DNA from: an uncultured bacterium
GTDB taxonomy: Bacteria > Oederibacteriota > PGYV01 > Palsa-1178
Direction: 5' to 3'
Assembly: GCA_937889595.1 (NCBI GenBank)
Contig: CALAOR010000089.1
Span: forward strand, 92,548 to 154,865
DNA length: 62,318 nucleotides
Part shown: piece by piece, positions 56,501-62,318 of the stretch
Position numbering within the stretch: the stretch's first letter is position 1
Layout: every line of letters starts with the position of its first letter
Notes under the pieces: model-generated
Told to the model about the DNA's origin: nothing
Databases searched by the model: none
Seen by the model: only the letters and a program-made list of their open reading frames with translations
Position numbers and translations under genes: made by a program

Positions 56501-58862
56501 CGATTATACTTACAAGGATAAGAAGATCGTGCTGGACAAGGGCGAATTTAATTACAAGGAAAGTTACATAAAACTCGACGGTTCAACCTTTGAGATAAAG
56601 GGTGATAATGATTATTACGCCACCATCCTCCTGCAGATGAAGGATTTCACCCTTAAAACCTATAAGTTTAACGGCAATGTGAATTTTTACGGCCGCATAG
56701 AAAATGACAAAAAGCTGAAAATAACAGGCTCCGCGGGCTCGGATAACTTCATTTTCAGGAAGCATAAATTCAATCCTTTTGTTTTAAATGTGAATTACGG
56801 CGATGATGTCCTGGTCTTAAAGACAAGCAAAGGGAGCACCGTAATTAACGCCGAGCTGGGATTCGCTAAAGACGCCGTTACATTCAGGAAGTATACGGCG
56901 GTTGAATCCGACGGCAACCCCATGCTGAACGTCTCGGGCGCGGTGCAGCTGCATAAGGAAACGGATTCGGACGTTTCGATAGACATAAAAGATCTGGACC
57001 CGCAGATGGCAAACGACCTTTTGGGCTGGGACCACACATGGACCGGCAAAGGCAACGGCAATGTAAAAATTTCGGGTAATACCGAAGAGGGGCTCGGTAT
57101 CACCGTATTATTGACTTTAAGCAACGGCTTGGTGGATGGGGTTGACTTTGACACGGTAAACGGGCTTGTGGTGATAAAGGATGATTCTGTGAATTTGTCC
57201 CCTTTAAACAATATACTGCTGACAAAGACCGGCAAGTATGTGATAAGCGTCGGTGGAATAATACCCGTTCCCATGTCGGAAGGCTCGGCGGAAAGGCTCA
57301 AAGGCGCCGAGATGAACCTCAATGCAAAAATGAAGGGCGGGGACCTGTCTGTTTTTAAGTTCCTTAAGTTCATAGATGACGCGTCCGGGCCCGTGGACCT
57401 CGACCTGACGATAAAAGGCACCAAAGAGTACCCGTCAGTGTCGGGGCGGCTGAATATTACAGGCGGGGACTTAAAGCTCAAATACCTTTTTAAGGACCTG
57501 AAAAACATCTATGCCAACATCCTTTTTAAGGACAATGTGATAGACATATACACGCTGAAAGGAGATACCGAAAGAGGCACGCTGAATGTGGCGAACCTGG
57601 ACGAGAAAAAGGGCGGGACAATGAAATTAATGAAGCCCTATGAGATTAACTGGAAGATCACGAACGAAGGGGACAAAGTCCGCATAACAGACACCGATTA
57701 TATGGAGTTTTTATCGGGCGACGCCGACTTGAACCTGGAGATGACAGGGTTGCTTGAGTCGCCCAATATAAAGGGCACGATGAAATTTGAGAATACCACC
57801 GTTGTTTTTCCGGTTAAGATGAAGACCAAGTTCGGCCAGCCTGCCCCGGTAAAAGAAGAGAACAATTACGCGAAAAAGATAAACTGGGACGTGATTATAA
57901 TGGGCGGCGAGAACTGCAGGTATTATAATAACGTCTACAATACTTCCGCCGATGTTACGGTGAGGTTCAATAATGACAAGCCCCTAAAGCTTTCAGGCAG
58001 GGGAAACGACATGAAAATAGACGGCGCGCTTGAAGTGTCCAAGGGTACTTATAAGTATTTCAACTCCGAGCTGACAATGGATGAAATGAAACAATCAAAG
58101 ATCTTATTTGACGGGGATAAAAAACCCATGCTTGATATTTTTGCCTCGACGATCCTGCACAAATTCGAGTTTAACAGGAATCTCAGCTATCAGAATTCAT
58201 TTTTCTCGCCGGCAACCGAAAACAACACGGACCTTACGATCTATGTGAGGTTTTTAGGCAGGGTAAGCGATGTGAAACTGGAAATAACATCCGAGCCGCC
58301 GCTTGATAAAAACAGGCTTATATATATCCTTACCACCGGCAGCGATATAGACACCAATTTCCGGCCTGAAGACGCCCTGAAATACCTGGACATGGCGATA
58401 AATAATCTTTTAAAGAACGCAACGGACCTGATAAATCCACAGTCGCTTTTTAAAGTAAAAGTCAACCTTGAAAATTCGGACAAATTGACGGGTGTCAGCG
58501 CCCAACCGACACCCGGCTCGCTTACGCGGACGGCAAATGTCAAGGTCAATGTAAATATGCCTGTCGCGAAGAATGTGACGATAAACTATGACGCTTCCAT
58601 AAATGATATAAACAACATAGCCGGACAGGGCGTGGGTATCCAGAATAAGGTCGGCTTTGACTGGCAGCTGGATTCCAACAGCAAAATTTCCGTTTCCGGA
58701 AGCATAGGCGCGGACCCGGACAATCCGGGCCCCGCATCAACCCCGGGCAAGATAGACCTCCGCGCCCAGTGGGGTTATAGCCAGCCGTTCGCAAGTTACG
58801 GTGCAAAGCCGATGCCGACCCCTACACCGACCCCAAAGCCGGTTAAAACGCCGGGGAAGTAG
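53550..58862 (+). CDS. TamB-like (DUF490/AsmA-related) giant envelope protein
   Basis: A 1770-residue protein anchored by one N-terminal helix (about 6-28), with the rest in the periplasm. The N-terminal segment (YVISLIKKNTGKDVRIG, then ISSIIIRF) is AsmA/TamB-like. A long run of beta-strand repeats forms the lipid groove. The C-terminal TamB domain (about 1380-1770) is clear: KLSGRGNDMKIDGALEV, TIYVRFLGRVSDVKLEITS and PPLDKNRLIYILTTG. Such proteins bridge inner and outer membranes and move phospholipids or aid outer-membrane protein assembly. It ends with a PTPTPTPKP tail. The start is 16 nt after clpC. Alternatives within the AsmA clan are less likely given the C-terminal domain. Confidence 0.9.
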   Translation: MEIFKRVLIILLILLLVLAGFAVFALKSGFFTVDARDYVISLIKKNTGKDVRIGTIELGLYNNIVVHNVSMPVAMTFAGKGEFASISSIIIRFNLFDLISRKKDINSTLSSIIVDRPLIYLKKEKGAFNLEDFAKSFTLPAAGPEKGAIPLPINKIFIQNGKVVYEDRDNTFNSYVDNFSGTILLKDNPVLLRVNLSGKTKNSNRKNFMLDLDYYIGKSRFRGSIKISDALLNDWGAYFMQPKDFTISSGGFYVDAAASGTGFKPEQMKVYGYAGVKDGGIIIRNKIPVTEINGALEINSDRVNIRSAFFKVYGGKGVVKGAAGDIFGKMSFNAKAWITGINLGEFDAGLLTGTAKVFANASGNKDNQKADISLSLADGTVRGMPVRDISLKASLKDSVVKIDEIKGAIGSGSMTGGGTVDLKKGKNNYNLFLTADGLDARKITGAKEISGSMGVKLLVQGPLDRPKATIELRSVKIKYSGNDIDNLSAKVVADSGKISSNSSMSYKNYKNLALKSIINITNEKITIGDFKLTNGKDLLVDAKGGLVIKDGSLGVSVTARDIMLSDLAPDFLKGKDIDGAVRGTVFLKGTKEKPEAEMDLNMAALKIRGSYYRVTASVKYGDDVIKISGVNFNDSLKGSGELSLKKKIFNANFDVKSLKGDVISEFSGIKLLDNGLVDGKIFVKKEYAGFGGTINLEVSYSKGIYKGAKIDISGINNSFSINQLDVMQKKGLLKSTGSFTIKNDSEIRAIINGQLDRYRVNDKLEAGAVFTHSIDVFLGDEPTSFASSNIFKASKISFNGKPVDDLDLTLKTSGKSMPVFKLKWGEGYGAQGSINAEPEIPEVEAAIQLKDADLYRVFALLNSGKKPLAKESLVSGEFNVTGPVNRAKFDGSMSQDKGTTSGEGTLSLEKKKGIYSLASFGIKYNAVNVNLNDFMNLFDEKFKDTGILNGAGELKGTPGNLESAGSVIISAGKAANVPYDTIKADYTYKDKKIVLDKGEFNYKESYIKLDGSTFEIKGDNDYYATILLQMKDFTLKTYKFNGNVNFYGRIENDKKLKITGSAGSDNFIFRKHKFNPFVLNVNYGDDVLVLKTSKGSTVINAELGFAKDAVTFRKYTAVESDGNPMLNVSGAVQLHKETDSDVSIDIKDLDPQMANDLLGWDHTWTGKGNGNVKISGNTEEGLGITVLLTLSNGLVDGVDFDTVNGLVVIKDDSVNLSPLNNILLTKTGKYVISVGGIIPVPMSEGSAERLKGAEMNLNAKMKGGDLSVFKFLKFIDDASGPVDLDLTIKGTKEYPSVSGRLNITGGDLKLKYLFKDLKNIYANILFKDNVIDIYTLKGDTERGTLNVANLDEKKGGTMKLMKPYEINWKITNEGDKVRITDTDYMEFLSGDADLNLEMTGLLESPNIKGTMKFENTTVVFPVKMKTKFGQPAPVKEENNYAKKINWDVIIMGGENCRYYNNVYNTSADVTVRFNNDKPLKLSGRGNDMKIDGALEVSKGTYKYFNSELTMDEMKQSKILFDGDKKPMLDIFASTILHKFEFNRNLSYQNSFFSPATENNTDLTIYVRFLGRVSDVKLEITSEPPLDKNRLIYILTTGSDIDTNFRPEDALKYLDMAINNLLKNATDLINPQSLFKVKVNLENSDKLTGVSAQPTPGSLTRTANVKVNVNMPVAKNVTINYDASINDINNIAGQGVGIQNKVGFDWQLDSNSKISVSGSIGADPDNPGPASTPGKIDLRAQWGYSQPFASYGAKPMPTPTPTPKPVKTPGK

Positions 58863-58864
58863 GC

Positions 58865-58939
58865 GAGTTCGGAGTTTGGGGTTTGTAGTTTGTAGTGAAA
58901 GGCGAATGTGGGAGAATTAACTCCGAATTCCGAACTCCT
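58865..58939. repeat. GAGTTCG heptamer-repeat hairpin, small copy
   Basis: Left arm units GAGTTCG, GAGTTTG, GGGTTTG, TAGTTTG; core AGTGAAAGGCGAA; right arm CTCCGAATTCCGAACTCC. It is the smaller relative of the element at 8648-8776. The remaining gap up to 59134 is AT-rich and has no gene. Confidence 0.7.
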
Positions 58940-59134
58940 AAGCCCCCCATTTCCCCCGCAACGTTTTTCGTTAAAAACTGTCTTATATAATGTAAGACAA
59001 GTTATACGAAACATGCAAAAAAAGGCGCAAAATTCATGGAAGTTGAAATAATAAATTTGAAAAAACCCGTTCTTTTAAAGGATAACTTGAGTTTAACCGT
59101 TTTAACTTGAATTGGTTAAAAAGGCTATATTTCA

Positions 59135-59163
59135 TTGACTTACAGCCCAAAAACAACTATACT
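59135..59163 (+). promoter_or_regulatory. Sigma-70-type promoter
   Basis: TTGACT (59135-59140), 17-nt spacer, TATACT (59158-59163). An open frame starting with this TTG would begin inside the -35 box, which supports the later ATG (59207) as the real start. Confidence 0.75.
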
Positions 59164-59206
59164 TTTGATAATGAGAGCAGAAACACATGCAGAAAGAAGG
59201 AGAATG

Positions 59207-60799
59207 ATGATTTCTCTAAAATATGGAGCGGGTACCAGCGGATTTGTACTGCCATTTGGCATTATAAGGACATCGGCTCTTATATCTTTATTCGTAATAC
59301 TCATATTAAACGCTTCACCAGTTTATTCCAATGCCCCTATTTGCAACCCTACAGGCGCCACGCTTTGTGCGGCAGTTGATGATAACTCGGATATTTACTT
59401 AAACGGAACACTTCTGGATACGTTTACTTATTGCGATATTACTTGGACCTGCACGCCAAAATGCATAAGTTTATCACCGGCTCAGCTTGCCCTGCTTACA
59501 GACGGCGATAACGTTATTTCCGTGTACACACAGAATACAAATTGTTGTGAAGTATGGGCCTCCTGGTATCTTGACATAACCTGCGCGAGCGGACGTGTTC
59601 AGATTTCCAGCGACAACAGGCCTGTATTATTGTACTCTGACACTACCTGCGAGACCGTGCCGACTCCCAACCCGTCGCCTACGCCTGCAGGCGGAAAACA
59701 GTGGTTTGACCCGCTTTACGTGCCAAACGTCGCGTGGGTGACGCCGACTGATATGACCGGATTCAAATACGGCAAAAGGATATATGATCCGAGCACAGGC
59801 GATTTACTTGCGTCATTAAGCTACATAGCAACCATGAGCACCGGATGCGGCGCGCTGTGGTTCAGGGAAGGTTTTCAGTTAACCCCGGCTCCGACACCGC
59901 TGCCGCCGGTGTTTACAATAACAAAATCAGCGGACCAGTCCGGGATAACCGGCAACCAGAAGATTTCTTTTACATTGAACATCTGCAACACAGGCGGCGG
60001 GACAATGGGGCTGCCACTGGTGGTACAGGATGACTGGCTTGATTCCGCACCTGAAGACGTGCAGTTCGGCGGCCCGTATGGGGATTATATGGATACAAAT
60101 CTTGGCTTGATAAGCGAGAACCATGGTACGTCACGCAGGCTTACAATCACATTTCAAAACGGTTTTTCAATGAACTCTTGTTATAATTATGTGTACTGGC
60201 TTAATTACAACACAAATCCGGCGGCATTATGCAAAGTGTGGCACAATAATTCGGATATACTTTTCGCAATGACCGGGACCCCCACGCCGGGACCGTATTC
60301 CACAGTGACATTAAAGAACTTTTGTCCCTCTTCGACTATTACAAAAACAGTGACTGCGACCCCCACTTTCACAATGACACTGAGCCCTACAGCTACCGCC
60401 ACTCCCACTGTTACAAATACGCCCCTGCCTTTGTCAATACAGCTTATAAAAACAGAGGACAAGACCATAGTGATGCTCGGCGATAATGTCCAGTATTGCC
60501 TGAATTACACGAACACGGGAACTTCTCCCGCGACTTTCAATGTCTGGGATACAATACCCGCACCAATGGATTTTGTGTCGTGCACGTGCACGTGCACGGG
60601 CGGCTGCGGCCCGGTCGGCAATCTGGTCGTATGGACCATAACCAATCTTGGTGCAGGCTTGTCAGGCAGCGCCTGCTTCACGGTCAAGGCAGCGCGGCTG
60701 CCGTATCTTATGAAAATGGATGAATATCTGGCGTGGATATTTGACAGGAAAAGGATTTTAAGCGATTGCGGCAGGGGCAGCCCCCTGCTTTTGGAATAG
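59207..60799 (+). CDS. Secreted protein with Pro/Thr linkers and DUF11-like domains
   Basis: A 530-residue exported protein. The signal peptide is residues about 1-43 (hydrophobic core TSALISLFVILILNASPVYS). The N-domain (about 45-170) is Cys-rich. Thr/Pro linkers follow near 180 and 245. Two DUF11-like beta domains (FTITKSADQSGITGNQKISFTLN and LSIQLIKTEDKTIVMLGDN) are separated by a TATPTVTNTP-type linker. Such proteins are often surface-layer or adhesin components. AAGGAG (59197-59202) suits the ATG at 59207. The last about 35 residues do not continue the DUF11 fold; another frame reads VSYENG there, so the C-terminus may be frameshifted. Confidence 0.72.
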   Translation: MISLKYGAGTSGFVLPFGIIRTSALISLFVILILNASPVYSNAPICNPTGATLCAAVDDNSDIYLNGTLLDTFTYCDITWTCTPKCISLSPAQLALLTDGDNVISVYTQNTNCCEVWASWYLDITCASGRVQISSDNRPVLLYSDTTCETVPTPNPSPTPAGGKQWFDPLYVPNVAWVTPTDMTGFKYGKRIYDPSTGDLLASLSYIATMSTGCGALWFREGFQLTPAPTPLPPVFTITKSADQSGITGNQKISFTLNICNTGGGTMGLPLVVQDDWLDSAPEDVQFGGPYGDYMDTNLGLISENHGTSRRLTITFQNGFSMNSCYNYVYWLNYNTNPAALCKVWHNNSDILFAMTGTPTPGPYSTVTLKNFCPSSTITKTVTATPTFTMTLSPTATATPTVTNTPLPLSIQLIKTEDKTIVMLGDNVQYCLNYTNTGTSPATFNVWDTIPAPMDFVSCTCTCTGGCGPVGNLVVWTITNLGAGLSGSACFTVKAARLPYLMKMDEYLAWIFDRKRILSDCGRGSPLLLE

Positions 60800-60816
60800 G
60801 GAATGGAGGCGGTTTT

Positions 60817-62318
60817 ATGAAAAAATTCAGGCTGGCTTGCTTAAAGGCAGGGCTTGGTCTGTTTATTTTTGCCGCCTTATTGCTGTCACCTGCCGATATT
60901 TTTGCCGCGGCAACAATTACAAACATCGTCATCACCCCGGCATCTCCGGCCCCGGGCCAGCCTATCACTATTGATTTTGACATATCAGTAACCAGCGGAA
61001 AGCATCCCAGGTTCGCCATAGCCCTTTCCGACAAAACAACCCTGTATTTTTGTGGCCAGGATTTTATCGCTTCCAAAACTGCGGGTATATACAAGAACCA
61101 GACCACATGGTGGTACGACGGTACTGCCGTAGCCGCGACAGGCGCGGCAGTCACGGATGTCAACGGGCCCGACACTAACGACTCCCTCGACCCGGGCGTC
61201 GTCGGGGACGGCGCGCTCCACCATGTAAAAGTCATATCCGCGATACCTCCGGAAAAAAGCGGCAATATGTACATCATAATTATAGCCCAGGGAGGGGACG
61301 CATCTAACGGCCCCAAATACCAGTGTTCGTCAAGCCAGTCCGCTAACATAGATGCTACAGGCTTGTCGTCCATGTTCACGGTTACAGGGTTGACAACACC
61401 ATATAAATTAAACCTTGAACTTACTGACAACGGCACATGCAACGGGTCAGGAACGGGCTCCAAATGGGACCAGACTTACAAGATAACCAACTGGTCCGAA
61501 TCAGGAGTATTTTTGTCCGACCTTAATTTCAGGTTGTGGGTAAATGACGTGAATACATGGACGATGAGCAGTGTTGACGACCGCGGGTTTAATCCTTCAG
61601 GCGGGCAGACGCCAAACAACAACATAACTGCGGCAGGGCAGATCGTAACGCTCAATAATGCCTTTACGTCCAGCTGCTCAAGCGGAACAAGAACATCAAA
61701 TAAGTATTTTCAGTGGGGATGGAGCGCAACTTTGGGAGGTTTCCCGTATGTTATGATACTTCCCAACGGCGGTTATGTGACGAAAATACAGAACTGGGAG
61801 CTGACTACGACCGGAACGTGGAATCCGAACACATCAAATTGGTATTCAAAGCCTTGCGACTGGAACGCCACTTTGTCGAGCCAGAAATACGCCGGACTTT
61901 ACTGGAGAAACGGCCTTGTTTGCGAATATATAAACGCTACAACGCAGGACCCGAATACCGGTGAGGCGCCTTGCGGCGTGAACGGATGTTCCACCGCGAC
62001 ATTTACCCCGTCGCCCACCAATTCACCTACCGCGACTGTGACGCCGACAGGCGTGCAGAATGTCGGGGAGTGGAATTACGGATATTCAAACTTTGTGGGG
62101 CTTGTCATAATAACCGCTACGCCGACTTTGACCCAGACAATTACGCAGACAATAACCCAGACCGTGACGATGACCGTGACGATGACTGTAACGCCGACAG
62201 TGACGCAGACAGTAACCCCGACCATAACGCAGACAGTAACGCCTACTATAACAAATACGACAACGCAGACCGTGACCCCGACCGTGACGCAGACAGTAAC
62301 CCAGACCGTAACGCAGAC
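60817..62318 (+). CDS. Secreted Thr-stalk protein with CBM-like domain (truncated by window end)
   Basis: An open frame of at least 500 codons runs off the window. Residues 1-31 are a signal peptide. Residues about 33-190 look like an Ig-like domain (ITNIVITPASPAPGQPITID). Residues about 197-400 resemble a cellulose-binding module of family 3 type (LNLELTDNG, then VFLSDLNFRLWVND, YAGLYWRNG); the match is moderate. From about 390 a Thr-rich stalk begins, first FTPSPTNSPTATVTPT, then strict TxTx repeats (TQTITQTITQTVTMTV). GGAGGC lies upstream of the ATG. It is likely a surface protein that binds polysaccharide; the C-terminal domain lies outside the window. Confidence 0.75.
   Translation, partial: MKKFRLACLKAGLGLFIFAALLLSPADIFAAATITNIVITPASPAPGQPITIDFDISVTSGKHPRFAIALSDKTTLYFCGQDFIASKTAGIYKNQTTWWYDGTAVAATGAAVTDVNGPDTNDSLDPGVVGDGALHHVKVISAIPPEKSGNMYIIIIAQGGDASNGPKYQCSSSQSANIDATGLSSMFTVTGLTTPYKLNLELTDNGTCNGSGTGSKWDQTYKITNWSESGVFLSDLNFRLWVNDVNTWTMSSVDDRGFNPSGGQTPNNNITAAGQIVTLNNAFTSSCSSGTRTSNKYFQWGWSATLGGFPYVMILPNGGYVTKIQNWELTTTGTWNPNTSNWYSKPCDWNATLSSQKYAGLYWRNGLVCEYINATTQDPNTGEAPCGVNGCSTATFTPSPTNSPTATVTPTGVQNVGEWNYGYSNFVGLVIITATPTLTQTITQTITQTVTMTVTMTVTPTVTQTVTPTITQTVTPTITNTTTQTVTPTVTQTVTQTVTQ

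Overview
The window looks like a chromosomal segment of an uncultivated, anaerobic, diderm (Gram-negative-type) bacterium. Evidence for an outer membrane is a TamB-like protein, LolC/LolD lipoprotein-release genes, signal peptidase II and at least seven lipobox proteins. Evidence for anaerobic metabolism is a heterodisulfide-reductase/Qmo-type cluster and an hgcAB pair. Thr-rich 'T-x-T-x' stalks on surface lipoproteins, frequent TTG/GTG starts and many dispersed palindromic repeats suggest a candidate phylum (Goldbacteria/Firestonebacteria-like); that placement is inference. No transposase, integrase, phage gene or CRISPR array is visible.

Layout. 1-3.9 kb: small secreted protein, lspA, YkgJ-like Cys-cluster protein, SGNH esterase lipoprotein, ankyrin protein. 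4.2-10.75 kb: one ArsR-family-led operon of TusA, an MvhD-like protein that has lost most Cys, two HdrA/Qmo flavoproteins, a small winged-helix-like protein, QmoC-like membrane protein and DsrE2, read as a sulfur-carrier/electron-transfer module. 11.2-19.7 kb: small basic secreted proteins, a SPOR/PD40 protein, an NHL-propeller lipoprotein with a 48-bp minisatellite, a 7TM-PAS histidine kinase, and a membrane protein plus VWA lipoprotein pair. 19.8-25.7 kb: B12/radical SAM protein, glycosyltransferase, methyltransferase, two phosphoesterase lipoproteins. 25.9-29.6 kb: a Gln/Trp-rich secreted protein, pseudopilin, Spy-like protein and diguanylate cyclase.

30.0-30.9 kb is a tRNA cluster (Tyr, Gly, Thr) in which the Gly-Thr pair is duplicated, and both duplicates carry a nearly identical 77-nt insertion at the same D-loop position. 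31-32.7 kb: response regulator, RRM RNA-binding protein with a switch-like leader, CoA-binding protein. 32.8-38.4 kb: arsR, ArsP-type permease, two thioredoxin-fold proteins, CcdA, ACR3, then hgcA and hgcB. This is an arsenic-resistance operon continuing into the mercury-methylation pair, and HgcA has an extra Cys-rich N-terminus. 38.5-45.3 kb: small protein, prfC, a decayed MNT/HEPN toxin-antitoxin pair, a Thr-stalk lipoprotein flanked by two 106-bp MITE-like elements, a TPR lipoprotein, tRNA-Gly. 45.6-58.9 kb: housekeeping run of PHP phosphatase, lysS, lolC, lolD, ilvE, clpC and a 1770-residue TamB-like protein. 59-62.3 kb: two secreted Thr-rich proteins, the last running off the window.

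How the parts connect: LspA and LolCD would process and export the many lipoproteins. The arsenic cluster couples metal sensing, redox chemistry and efflux to the corrinoid protein HgcA and ferredoxin HgcB. The Hdr/Qmo-TusA-DsrE2 operon would move sulfane sulfur and electrons at the membrane. Intergenic DNA holds several short repeat families (heptamer-based hairpins, GGTACATGG hairpins, MITE-like palindromes) and two leaders with mutually exclusive hairpins that mask or free the ribosome-binding site (RRM gene and lolC).
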